Source: Rhizobacter sp. | GTDB lineage: Bacteria; Pseudomonadota; Gammaproteobacteria; Burkholderiales; Burkholderiaceae_C | DNA: 64,000 nucleotides | Assembly (NCBI GenBank): GCA_019635355.1 | Contig: JAHBZQ010000001.1 | Location: forward strand, 3,968,001-4,032,000 | Reading direction: 5' to 3' | Shown: piece after piece, positions 8,483 through 16,292 of the stretch | Layout of the letters: each line of letters starts with the position of its first letter | Position numbering within the stretch: position 1 is the stretch's first letter | Notes under the pieces: generated by a model | Seen by the model: only the letters and a program-made list of their open reading frames with translations | Databases searched by the model: none | Told to the model about the DNA's origin: nothing | Translations under genes and position numbers: made by a program

Positions 8483-10276
8483 ATGTCAACAGAATCGCGA
8501 ACGCCGCCGCCCAGCACCGACTCGGCTGATGCCGGGCTCGCCGCGCGCGTCCAAGACGCGCAGACCGTCATGCTCTACGAGCGGGCGCAGACCTCCACGC
8601 TGGCCGGCGTGGGTTTCGCGCTGCTGGTGTGCGTGGGCCTTCTCCCGTATGTCGACGCACGCCTCGCCTGGGGCTGGTTCGTGGTGCGTTGTGCCGTCTC
8701 GGCGCTGCGCCTCGCACTCACCCACCAGTTCGTGCGCACCACGCTGCCGAGCGACCGCATCTGGCGGCGCTGGCTCGAGATCACGCTCGTGGCCGACGGC
8801 TTCACCTGGGGCATGGCCACGGCGTGGATCCCCGCCAGCACCAGCCCGCACGTGGTGGCGCTCTTGCTCACCTCGCTGGTGGGGGTGGCGGCGATCGGCA
8901 TGTTCGTGCTGCAGCCGAGCTTTCGGGCCAGCTCGCTCTTCCTGTTGTCGATGCTGCTGCCGGCCGGGGCCGAGCAGATGATGAGCGGCACACGCTATGG
9001 CCTCTTCGCCGGCATCGGCCTGTGGGCGTTTCTGGCGCTGGTGATGGTCGAGGCGCGGCGCTCCGAGGCGCGCATCCGCGAGCTGCTCACGCTGCGCTTC
9101 ACCACCGACCGCATCTCCGAAGAGCGCGCCGAAGCGCTGCTGCTCGCGCAGCGGCAGAGCAGCGTGAAGAGCCAGTTCCTCGCCACCATGAGCCACGAGA
9201 TGCGCACGCCACTGCACGGCATCCTCGGGCTCACCCGCATGCTGCGCAAAGACGGCGCGATCACGCCCGAGAAGCGGCCCGAAGAGCAGCTGCAGCTGAT
9301 CGAGCGGGCCGGCGAACACCTGCTCACGCTGATCAACGACATCCTCGATTTCTCGAAGCTCGAAGCGGGGCAGGTGCGCCTGTCGCCGCAGACCTTCGAC
9401 CTCGCCGCGCTGATCGACGACGTGGTGTCGCTGTCGGTGCCGGGCGCCTTCCAGGCAGGCCTCTCGCTCACGACGCGGCTGCACATGCCGCGGCCCTGTT
9501 TCGTGCGGGGCGACCCGTCGCGCCTGCGCCAGGTGCTGCACAACCTGATCGGCAATGCGATCAAGTTCACCGAGTCGGGCGCGGTGACGGTGGTGGCCAA
9601 GCACCGCGGCTCGCGCGCGCGCATTGCGGTGCACGACACCGGCGTGGGCATCCCGGCCGACGAGGTGCCGCGCATCTTCGACGCCTTCCACCAGGCCGAC
9701 AGTTCCTTCACCCGCCGTTATGGCGGCACCGGCCTCGGCCTCACCATCGCCCGCGAGCTGGCGCGTGCGATGGGCGGTGATCTTGTCTGCACCAGCCAGC
9801 AGGGCCGAGGCTCGTGTTTCACCGTGACGGTGGAGCTGCCCGAAGCCCCGAACCCGGCGCCCGCCACGGCCGGCCTCGGCGACGCGGGCGTGCCGCTGCA
9901 AGGGCGTGTGCTGCTCGCCGAAGACAACCCCGTCAACGCCCTCGTGGCCGAGGCGGCGCTGAAAAACATGGGGCTCACGGTCGAGCTGGTGGAGGACGGC
10001 CTGCAGGCCGTGGCCTCGTTCCGCGCCTCACCGCCCGATCTTGTGCTGCTCGATTGCCAGATGCCGGTGATGGATGGTTTCGAGGCGGCCCGCCGCATCC
10101 GCGAGCACGAAGGCGAGCAGGGCCTGCCGCGCACGCCGGTGGTGGCGTTGACGGCCAACGCCCTGCAGGGCGACCGCGAGCACAGCCTCGCGGCGGGCAT
10201 GGACGATCACCTCGCCAAGCCCTTCAAGGACGAGGACCTGCGTGCAGTGCTGCGGCGCCACCTCGTCCCGGCCTGA
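8483..10276 (+). CDS. Hybrid sensor histidine kinase / response regulator
   Basis: A 597-residue membrane-bound kinase. Several N-terminal membrane helices (about 35-190) form the input region. The dimerisation box SHEMRTPLHGILG carries the phospho-accepting His near 238. The ATPase domain (NLIGNAIKFTE, DTGVGIP, GTGLGLTI) is at about 345-455. The C-terminal receiver is at about 475-597, with acidic LAEDN, the phospho-Asp in LDCQMPVMDG near 523 and the Lys in KPF. A phosphotransfer partner is not seen nearby. It lies between two YceI paralogs on the opposite strand, so a link to envelope lipid or periplasmic state is possible (inference). Confidence 0.92.
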   Translation: MSTESRTPPPSTDSADAGLAARVQDAQTVMLYERAQTSTLAGVGFALLVCVGLLPYVDARLAWGWFVVRCAVSALRLALTHQFVRTTLPSDRIWRRWLEITLVADGFTWGMATAWIPASTSPHVVALLLTSLVGVAAIGMFVLQPSFRASSLFLLSMLLPAGAEQMMSGTRYGLFAGIGLWAFLALVMVEARRSEARIRELLTLRFTTDRISEERAEALLLAQRQSSVKSQFLATMSHEMRTPLHGILGLTRMLRKDGAITPEKRPEEQLQLIERAGEHLLTLINDILDFSKLEAGQVRLSPQTFDLAALIDDVVSLSVPGAFQAGLSLTTRLHMPRPCFVRGDPSRLRQVLHNLIGNAIKFTESGAVTVVAKHRGSRARIAVHDTGVGIPADEVPRIFDAFHQADSSFTRRYGGTGLGLTIARELARAMGGDLVCTSQQGRGSCFTVTVELPEAPNPAPATAGLGDAGVPLQGRVLLAEDNPVNALVAEAALKNMGLTVELVEDGLQAVASFRASPPDLVLLDCQMPVMDGFEAARRIREHEGEQGLPRTPVVALTANALQGDREHSLAAGMDDHLAKPFKDEDLRAVLRRHLVPA

Positions 10277-10279
10277 GCC

Positions 10280-10843
10280 TTACTGCTTCACCGCTTCGAC
10301 CTGGATCAGGAGCTTGATGCTGTCGGGAATGCCCGGCACGCCATAGTTGTTGCCGAACTGCGTGCGCTGGATCGTGGTGGTGAAGTCACCGCCGCAGACC
10401 TCGCGCTTGAGCATCGGGCTCGTGTAGCAGTTGAAGTTGGTGGCCGTCAGCGTGACCGGCTGGGTCTTGCCGAGGAAGGTCAGCGTGCCGGCGACGGTGG
10501 TGACCTTGTCGCCGTTGAAGCTGAACTTGTCGCCCACGAACTTGGCGGTCGGGTACTCGGCGGCGTTGAAGAAGTCCTTGCTCTTCAGGTGGCCGTCGAG
10601 CGGGCCCACGCCGGTGCTGACCGAGGTGGTGTCGATGGTGATCTCGGCCTTGCCCGACTTGCCCTTCTCGAGCGACACGCTGCCTTCCTTCTTGTCGAAG
10701 CGGCCACGGATGGTGCTGGTGCCGAAATGGTTGGCCTCGAAGGTCACGAAGGTGTGCGACGGGTCGATTGCGTAGGTGGCGGTTTCGGCCTGGGCCATGC
10801 CGGCGACGGCGAGCAGGGCGGAGACGAGCAGGGTCTTGGTCAT
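10280..10843 (-). CDS. YceI family protein (paralog B)
   Basis: A 187-residue exported YceI-family lipocalin. The signal peptide (1-19) ends in AQA. The body carries HFGTSTIRGRF, TTSVSTGVGPLDGHL, the Cys pair in NCYTSPMLKREVCGG, and IQVEAVKQ at the C terminus. It is clearly paralogous to the gene at 7797-8369. It is the most downstream gene of a minus-strand run cybB, yceI C, yceI B, but an 80-bp repeat separates it from yceI C. It converges on the hybrid kinase with 3 bp between stop codons. Confidence 0.9.
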   Translation of the reverse strand: MTKTLLVSALLAVAGMAQAETATYAIDPSHTFVTFEANHFGTSTIRGRFDKKEGSVSLEKGKSGKAEITIDTTSVSTGVGPLDGHLKSKDFFNAAEYPTAKFVGDKFSFNGDKVTTVAGTLTFLGKTQPVTLTATNFNCYTSPMLKREVCGGDFTTTIQRTQFGNNYGVPGIPDSIKLLIQVEAVKQ

Positions 10844-10875
10844 GGTGAGTTTCCTGGTGGTGGAGAAAGAGTGAT

Positions 10876-10954
10876 CAAGCAACGCCCGCGGAGCCGGCTT
10901 TGCCGGGCCGCCAGGCGGCGCCCCTTGGGGGCAGGAGCGAAGGGACTGGGGGGC
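10876..10954 (+). repeat. 80-bp dispersed intergenic repeat, copy 1
   Basis: The segment runs from CAAGCAACGCCCGCGGAGCC through GGCTTTGCCGG and CCCCTTGGGGGCAGGAGCGA to GACTGGGGGGC. Its reverse complement recurs at 16158-16238 with only a few differences. It contains short palindromes (CCGGCTTTGCCGG and CCCCTTGGGG). Here it lies in the gap between two yceI genes and its last base is part of the yceI C stop codon. Elements of this wording are common between genes in Comamonadaceae-like genomes (recollection, not a search). Confidence 0.8.
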
Positions 10955-11511
10955 TAAAGGGCCCCGACGCCCGTCAGCGCGAACTTGAGCTTCACGGTGA
11001 CTTCGTTGGCGACCATCGAGGTGTCTTTCCAATCGCCGTCGCCGATTCGGAAATCGAGGCGCTTGAGCACGAAGCCGCCGGTGGCCGTGGTGGTGCCGCC
11101 GGCCTGGGCGAGCGCCACCGGCACGACGATGTTCTGGCTCGCGCCCTTGATCGTGAGCTTGCCGGCCACCTCGAACTTGCCCGGGCCCGTGGCCTTGACG
11201 GTGGTCGACTGGAAGGTCGCCTGCGGGAAGGCCTTGGTGTTGAACCAGTCGGGCTTGGCGACTTCGCTCTCGGTCTCGCTGGAGCCGAAGCTCACGCTGG
11301 CCAGGTCGACGGTGAAGGCGATCTTGGCGGCCTCGGGCTTCTTCGGGTCGAAGGCCACCTGGGCGTCGAACTTCTTGAACTTGCCGTCGACCGGCACGCC
11401 CATCTGCTTGCTGGTGAAGGCGATCTCGCTCTGGGCGGGCACGAGCTTTTGTTGTGCCGCGGCACCCAAGGCCACGGAGGCGAGCAACACGGAGGCGATG
11501 AGTTGTTTCAT
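10954..11511 (-). CDS. yceI: YceI family protein (paralog C)
   Basis: A 185-residue exported YceI-family protein with signal peptide cleavage near residue 19 (AAA^QQ). It lacks the Cys pair of paralogs A and B and has segments typical of another subfamily: SEIAFTSKQMG, DLASVSFGSSETE, PDWFNTKAFPQATF and KRLDFRIGDGDW. It follows cybB with a 14-bp gap. The yceI/cytochrome b561 pairing also occurs in E. coli (yceI-yceJ), which supports co-function in a quinone- or lipid-related periplasmic process. Confidence 0.9.
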   Translation of the reverse strand: MKQLIASVLLASVALGAAAQQKLVPAQSEIAFTSKQMGVPVDGKFKKFDAQVAFDPKKPEAAKIAFTVDLASVSFGSSETESEVAKPDWFNTKAFPQATFQSTTVKATGPGKFEVAGKLTIKGASQNIVVPVALAQAGGTTTATGGFVLKRLDFRIGDGDWKDTSMVANEVTVKLKFALTGVGAL

Positions 11512-11525
11512 GAGGGCGGGTCCTT

Positions 11526-12062
11526 TCAACCACGCAGCGACATGCGGCCGATGAGCCCGTCGCGATCGATGAAGTGGTGCTTGAAGGCGGCGGCCACGTG
11601 CATCAGCACCAGCACCGCGAGCAGCCAGGCGAGCCGCCCGTGCCAGGGCTTGATGGCCTCGGCCAGCGCCTTGTCGGGCGACACGAAATCGGGCAGCGGC
11701 AACACGCCGAACCACACGATGGGGAAGCCCGCGGCCGAGCTGTACGCCCAGCCCACCAGCGGCACCGCGAAGAAGAGGGCATAGAGCGCCCAGTGCGTGG
11801 CGTGGGCGGCAAGCTTCTGCCAGGCCGGCGCGGGCAGGTCGGCCGGCGGCCGGTGCGTCAGGCGCCACAGCAGGCGCAGCGCCGAAAGGGCCAGGATCGT
11901 CACCCCCGCCCACTTGTGCCAGTTGTAGTACTTGAGCCGCTGCGGGGAGAAGGGCAGGTCGCTCATGTAGACGCCCATGCCGAACGCGCCGACGATCGCC
12001 AGCGCCAGGATCCAGTGGAACGCGATGGCGACGGCGCTGTAGCGGGGTGCTGAGGTGTTCAT
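11526..12062 (-). CDS. cybB: Cytochrome b561 family protein
   Basis: A 178-residue inner-membrane dihaem cytochrome b with four transmembrane helices. Conserved His residues are seen in AFHWILAL, NWHKWAG, ATHWALYAL and LMHVAAAFKHH. Members oxidise or reduce membrane quinol; E. coli CybB is a superoxide:ubiquinone oxidoreductase. Start at 12062 gives MNTSAPRYS, typical of the family. It is first in the likely cybB-yceI-yceI operon. Confidence 0.92.
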   Translation of the reverse strand: MNTSAPRYSAVAIAFHWILALAIVGAFGMGVYMSDLPFSPQRLKYYNWHKWAGVTILALSALRLLWRLTHRPPADLPAPAWQKLAAHATHWALYALFFAVPLVGWAYSSAAGFPIVWFGVLPLPDFVSPDKALAEAIKPWHGRLAWLLAVLVLMHVAAAFKHHFIDRDGLIGRMSLRG

Positions 12063-12120
12063 GAGGTTGGCACTCTACGGGGGCATCGTTCAAAGCCGTT
12101 CACCGACCTTGTCGTGAGCC

Positions 12121-12134
12121 TTCAAATTTTTGAA
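12121..12134. promoter_or_regulatory. 14-bp palindrome upstream of cybB
   Basis: TTCAAATTTTTGAA is a perfect 6-2-6 inverted repeat about 60 bp upstream of the cybB start, in an otherwise GC-rich 247-bp divergent region. Its place and AT-richness fit an operator or promoter element. Nothing identifies the binding protein. The same gap holds a CCCTAGGG palindrome at 12205-12212. Confidence 0.3.
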
Positions 12135-12309
12135 CGTCCGGGCCAGCACCGCGCCTGCGGGGGCTTACGCAAAAGCGCCAACACGCAAACCCTGAGCGGA
12201 CTTTCCCTAGGGCGGGTTCGGCGCATGTTGCAGCGCTGCAGGCGGCTCTTAGACTCGGCTCCCGGTGTTCATGTAACTGAATTGCGTTCAACAGGCTGAA
12301 CTACCCCAC

Positions 12310-13116
12310 ATGCTCCCGATGGCCACTCCCTCTTCCCCCACCAAGCCCGCCCTCGTGCCGGCGGTGGCGCGGGCGATGGCCTTGCTCGACCTGCTGGAAA
12401 AAGAGCGCGGGGCCATGAGCCTGGCCAAACTCGCAGCCAGCCTGACGCTGCCCAAGAGCAGTGTGCATGGCCTGTGCAACACCCTGGTGGCATTGGGGTA
12501 CTTGCGCCGCCAGGACGACGGCGCCTTCTACATCGGCCCGCGCGTGATGGGCCTCGCCCATGCGTTTGCCGAGGCGACCACGCCGGCCCAGGAGTTCGAG
12601 CGCCTGTGGGCGAGCCTCGGCACCGTGCCGCAGGAGACGCTCATCCTCTCGGTGCTCGACGGCACCGACGTCGTCTACGTGGGCGTGCGCAACGGCATGC
12701 GCCCGCTCGGCATGGCCTTCAGCGTGGGCATGCGCCTGCCGGCCCACCGCGCCGCCACGGGCCGCGCGATGCTCGCCTTCCACGACGAGGCGTGGGTCAA
12801 GCAGCTCTACCCCGCCGCGCGCCTGCCCGCCTACATGAACCTGCCGGCCATGCGCCGCAGCGATCTGCTGCAAGAGCTTGCCGAGACGCGCGAGCGCGGC
12901 TACAGCATCGACGACGAAAGCGTGCGCCAGGGCGTGTACTGCCTGGCCGCGCCGGTGCGTGGCGCCTCGGGCGAAGTGGTGGCCGGCCTGGGCGTGTGCA
13001 TGCAGAAGGCGGGGCTCAAGGCCCGCTTCGTCGCCCAGCAGCGCGACACCGTGATCGACCTCGCCCGCCGGCTCTCCGAGCGGCTGGGTGCTTCCCCTCA
13101 GCAAGGGTCCAAATGA
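12310..13116 (+). CDS. IclR family transcriptional regulator
   Basis: A 268-residue regulator. An N-terminal winged helix-turn-helix (about 18-80, LAASLTLPKSSVHGLCNTL) is followed by the IclR effector-binding domain, with GRAMLAF and RGYSIDDESVRQGVYCLAAPV. IclR proteins bind small carboxylic or aromatic effectors. The stop codon overlaps the livG start (ATGA), so regulator and transporter are translationally coupled and it probably controls the transporter operon. A second ATG three codons in is an alternative start. Confidence 0.9.
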   Translation: MLPMATPSSPTKPALVPAVARAMALLDLLEKERGAMSLAKLAASLTLPKSSVHGLCNTLVALGYLRRQDDGAFYIGPRVMGLAHAFAEATTPAQEFERLWASLGTVPQETLILSVLDGTDVVYVGVRNGMRPLGMAFSVGMRLPAHRAATGRAMLAFHDEAWVKQLYPAARLPAYMNLPAMRRSDLLQELAETRERGYSIDDESVRQGVYCLAAPVRGASGEVVAGLGVCMQKAGLKARFVAQQRDTVIDLARRLSERLGASPQQGSK

Positions 13117-13886
13117 GCGACGACATCATTCTCGAAACGCGCAAGCTCACCAAGGAGTTCAAGGGCTTCGTCGCGGTCAACCAGGTCGACCTGAAGGTCA
13201 AGCGCGGCCACATCCATGCGCTGATCGGGCCCAACGGCGCCGGCAAGACCACCTGCTTCAACCTGCTCACGCACTTCATCACGCCGACCTCCGGCCAGAT
13301 CGTCTTCAACGGGAATGACATCACCGGCGAGGCCCCGGCCCACATCGCACGGCGCGGCATCATCCGCTCGTTCCAGATCTCGGCGGTGTTCCCCCACCTC
13401 ACCGTGCTGGAGAACGTGCGCGTCGCGTTGCAGCGCAAGCTTGGCACCTCGTTCCACTTCTGGAAACCCGAGCGCTCGCTGCACACGCTCAACGAGCGCG
13501 CGCTCGAGCTGCTGCGCCAGGTCGACCTCGAAAGCTACGCCGAGCACACCACGGTCGAGCTGAGCTACGGCCGCAAGCGCGCCCTCGAGATCGCCACCAC
13601 GCTCGCGATGGAGCCCGAGCTGATGCTCCTCGACGAGCCCACGCAGGGCATGGGCCTGGAAGACGTGGACCGCATCAAGACGCTGATCAAGAAGGTCTCG
13701 GCCAACCGCACCATCCTGATGGTGGAGCACAACATGAGCGTGGTGGCCAGCATCGCCGACACCATCACCGTGCTGCAGCGCGGCGCCACGCTGGCTGAAG
13801 GGCCTTATGCCGAGGTGTCGAAGAACCCGGCGGTGATCGAGGCCTACATGGGCTCGACGAACGTCGAATTGAAGGGGGCGCATTGA
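13113..13886 (+). CDS. livG: Branched-chain amino-acid-type ABC transporter ATPase LivG
   Basis: A 257-residue cytoplasmic ATPase of the LivG class. The Walker A GPNGAGKT is at 39-46, the signature reads LSYGRKRALEIA near 150 (not LSGGQ), Walker B is LMLLDEPTQGMG, and the switch His is in VEHNMSVV. It pairs with LivF, LivH and LivM to import amino acids or related carboxylates; the substrate is not defined by sequence. The start overlaps the iclR stop. A 314-bp repeat-rich gap separates it from livF, which is unusual as livG and livF normally abut. Confidence 0.92.
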   Translation: MSDDIILETRKLTKEFKGFVAVNQVDLKVKRGHIHALIGPNGAGKTTCFNLLTHFITPTSGQIVFNGNDITGEAPAHIARRGIIRSFQISAVFPHLTVLENVRVALQRKLGTSFHFWKPERSLHTLNERALELLRQVDLESYAEHTTVELSYGRKRALEIATTLAMEPELMLLDEPTQGMGLEDVDRIKTLIKKVSANRTILMVEHNMSVVASIADTITVLQRGATLAEGPYAEVSKNPAVIEAYMGSTNVELKGAH

Positions 13887-14200
13887 TGTTGCGTGCGTCG
13901 ATCCGCGCGAGCCGAGGCCACCGGGTGACCGGCTCCGCTCATGTCCCCCGGCCAGGCTGCGCCTGGCCTCCTCCTTTACTTCGCTGCGCCGGTCACCCGG
14001 CATCCTCGGCCAGACACTGCAGTGGCATGCCCCGCGCGAGGCATGCCTGGCTGGTGGTTTGCTCGCTGTGGTGGGGCGCCGTGTGGAGTGAGGTAAAGGA
14101 GGAGAGGCGGGCGCAGCCCGACTCGGGGGACATGAACGGAACACGGCGCCCCGCCGCAGCGAGCCCGCGCCGCCGCTCCAAGCAAAGGACCCACTGAAAA
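13887..14200. repeat. livG-livF gap with nested inverted repeats
   Basis: This 314-bp gap has no credible gene. Two overlapping inverted repeats fill it. One is a perfect 13-bp pair, CCGGGTGACCGGC at 13921-13933 and GCCGGTCACCCGG at 13988-14000. The other is an imperfect pair of about 50 bp: the arm at 13934-13983 (with TCATGTCCCCC, GGCTGCGCC and CCTCCTCCTTTAC) returns as its reverse complement at about 14087-14140. The two pairings compete for the same bases. It looks like two inverted copies of an intergenic repeat. Confidence 0.75.
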
Positions 14201-14905
14201 ATGGCCACCAGATTTCTAGAAGTCAAAGAACTCCAAGGCTGGTACGGCGAAAGCCACGTGCTGCACGGCGTGAATTTCCACGTCGACGAAGGCGAGGTCG
14301 TCACGCTGCTCGGCCGAAACGGCGCCGGCCGCACCAGCACCTTGCGCGCCATCATGGGCCTCATCGGCTCGCGCAAAGGCAGCATCAAGGTGCGCGGCAC
14401 CGAGGCCATCTCGCTCCCCACGCACCGCATCGCCCGCATGGGCCTCGGCTACTGCCCCGAAGAGCGCGGCATCTTCTCGACGCTCTCGTGCGAAGAGAAC
14501 CTGCTGCTGCCGCCCAAGCAGGCCGAAGGCGGCATGAGCATCGCCCAGATCTACGACATGTTTCCCAACCTGAAAGAGCGTGCCAGCAGCCAGGGCACGC
14601 GCCTCTCGGGGGGCGAGCAGCAGATGCTGGCCGTCGCGCGCATCCTGCGCACCGGCGCCAAGCTGCTGCTGCTCGACGAAATCTCGGAGGGCCTCGCACC
14701 CGTCATCGTGCAGAAGCTCGCCGAGATGGTGGTGGCCTTGCGCAAGCAGGGCTACACCATCGTGATGGTGGAGCAGAACTTCCGCTTCGCCGCACCGCTG
14801 GCCGACCGCTTCCTCGTCATGGAGCACGGCCGGATCATTCAAGAGTTCACCCAAGCGCAACTGCCTGACCGCATGGCCCAGCTCCACGAGTACCTGGGCG
14901 TTTGA
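14201..14905 (+). CDS. livF: Branched-chain amino-acid-type ABC transporter ATPase LivF
   Basis: A 234-residue ATPase of the LivF class. The signature LSGGEQQ is near 135-141, Walker B is LLLLDEISEGLAP and the switch His position reads VEQNF. Walker A reads GRNGAGRTS at 38-46, so the invariant Lys is Arg (codon CGC at 14330-14332). The rest of the domain looks intact, so this may be a real family variant or a subunit whose ATP site is impaired while LivG keeps its own. It is preceded by a repeat-rich gap and followed 37 bp later by the binding-protein gene. Confidence 0.92.
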   Translation: MATRFLEVKELQGWYGESHVLHGVNFHVDEGEVVTLLGRNGAGRTSTLRAIMGLIGSRKGSIKVRGTEAISLPTHRIARMGLGYCPEERGIFSTLSCEENLLLPPKQAEGGMSIAQIYDMFPNLKERASSQGTRLSGGEQQMLAVARILRTGAKLLLLDEISEGLAPVIVQKLAEMVVALRKQGYTIVMVEQNFRFAAPLADRFLVMEHGRIIQEFTQAQLPDRMAQLHEYLGV

Positions 14906-14942
14906 ACCTGCTCGCCTCTCTCACCACCACCAGGAGAAACAC

Positions 14943-16151
14943 ATGATGAAACTCAAGAACATCGCCGCAGCAGCCGCCATCGCGTGCACCAGCGCGCTTC
15001 TTCCCGCCCAGGCCCAGATCTCGGGCGACGTGATCAAGATCGGCATCATCACCGACATGTCGGGTCTGTACTCCGACATCGACGGCCCGGCCGGCGTCGA
15101 AGCCATCAAGATGGCCATCGCCGATGCGGGCGGCAAGATCAACGGCAAGACCATCGAGCTCGTCTCCGCCGACCACCAGAACAAGCCCGACATCGCCGCC
15201 GCCAAGGCGCGCGAGTGGTTTGACACCAACGGCCTGGACATGCTGATCGGCGGCACCAACTCCGGCACCAGCCTCGCGATGGCCAAGGTCGCTGCCGAGA
15301 AGAAGAAGCTCTTCATCTCGGTGGGGGCGGCCACCTCGGCGCTGACCAACGAGCAGTGCAACCCCTACACCGTGCACTGGGCGTATGACACCGTGGCCCT
15401 CGCCAAGGGCACGGGCAACGCGGTGGTGAAGGCCGGCGGCAAGAGCTGGTACTTCCTGCAGGCCGACTACGCCTTCGGCGCGCAGCTGATGAACGACACC
15501 TCGGCCGTGGTCAAGGCCGCGGGCGGCACCATCGTGGGCAGCGTGAAGCACCCGCTGTCGGCGAGCGACTTCTCGTCCTTCCTGCTGCAGGCGCAGTCGA
15601 GCAAGGCGCAGATCCTGGGTCTCGCCAACGCCGGTGGCGACACCATCAACAGCATCAAGGCGGCCAACGAGTTCGGCATCACCAAGACGATGAAGCTGGC
15701 CGGCCTCTTGATGTTCATCAACGACGTGCACTCGCTGGGCCTGAACGCCACGCAGGGCATGTACCTCACCGACAGCTGGTACTGGAACCGCGACCCCGAG
15801 ACGCGCGCCTGGAGCCGCAAGTTCTTCGAGAAGATCAAGCGCATGCCCTCGTCCATCCAGGCGGGTGACTACTCGGCCGCCCACAACTACCTGAACGCCG
15901 TCAAGGCCGTGGGCAGCGACGACGCCGACAAGGTGCTGGCCCAGATGAAGAAGACCAAGGTCAACGACATCTTCGCCAAAGGCGGCTTCATCCGTGACGA
16001 CGGCCGCATGGTGCACGACATGTACCTGATGCAGGTGAAGACGCCGAAGGAGTCGACCGAGCCGTGGGATTACTACAAGGTGGCGCAGACCTTCAAGGGT
16101 GAGGAGGCCTGGACCACGAAGGCTGAATCGAAGTGCGCCCTCTGGAAATAA
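14943..16151 (+). CDS. Periplasmic amino-acid-type ABC substrate-binding protein
   Basis: A 402-residue binding protein of the LivJ/LivK (Peripla_BP_6) class. A signal peptide (1-24, cleavage after AQA) is followed by KIGIITDMSGLYSDIDGPAG, the usual first strand and loop. A GGTNSGTS segment near residue 100 belongs to the ligand-binding lobe. It is longer than E. coli LivK, and this subgroup is often linked to aromatic or aliphatic carboxylates rather than leucine. The substrate is unassigned. An AGGAGA site precedes the start. The 80-bp repeat copy 2 follows. Confidence 0.9.
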   Translation: MMKLKNIAAAAAIACTSALLPAQAQISGDVIKIGIITDMSGLYSDIDGPAGVEAIKMAIADAGGKINGKTIELVSADHQNKPDIAAAKAREWFDTNGLDMLIGGTNSGTSLAMAKVAAEKKKLFISVGAATSALTNEQCNPYTVHWAYDTVALAKGTGNAVVKAGGKSWYFLQADYAFGAQLMNDTSAVVKAAGGTIVGSVKHPLSASDFSSFLLQAQSSKAQILGLANAGGDTINSIKAANEFGITKTMKLAGLLMFINDVHSLGLNATQGMYLTDSWYWNRDPETRAWSRKFFEKIKRMPSSIQAGDYSAAHNYLNAVKAVGSDDADKVLAQMKKTKVNDIFAKGGFIRDDGRMVHDMYLMQVKTPKESTEPWDYYKVAQTFKGEEAWTTKAESKCALWK

Positions 16152-16157
16152 ATGACG

Positions 16158-16238
16158 GCCCCCCAGTCGCTCTCGCTCCTGCCCCCAAGGGGCGCCACCT
16201 GGCGGACCGGCAAAGCCGGCTCCGCGGGTGTTGCTTGA
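16158..16238 (-). repeat. 80-bp dispersed intergenic repeat, copy 2
   Basis: Reverse complement of the element at 10876-10954. Matching landmarks are GCCCCCCAGTC, CTCCTGCCCCCAAGGGG, CCGGCAAAGCCGG and TTGCTTG. It begins 6 bp after the binding-protein stop codon and lies inside the 141-bp gap before livH. Copy 1 likewise abuts a stop codon, but here the element has the opposite orientation to the upstream gene's strand-relative arrangement only if read on the plus strand. It may act as an RNA processing or attenuation site that sets different levels of binding protein and permease (inference). Confidence 0.8.
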
Positions 16239-16292
16239 TGTGCACCTTGCTTCGCAGGTGCGAGTGCGTCTGACGTTCTACTGATCACTGCC

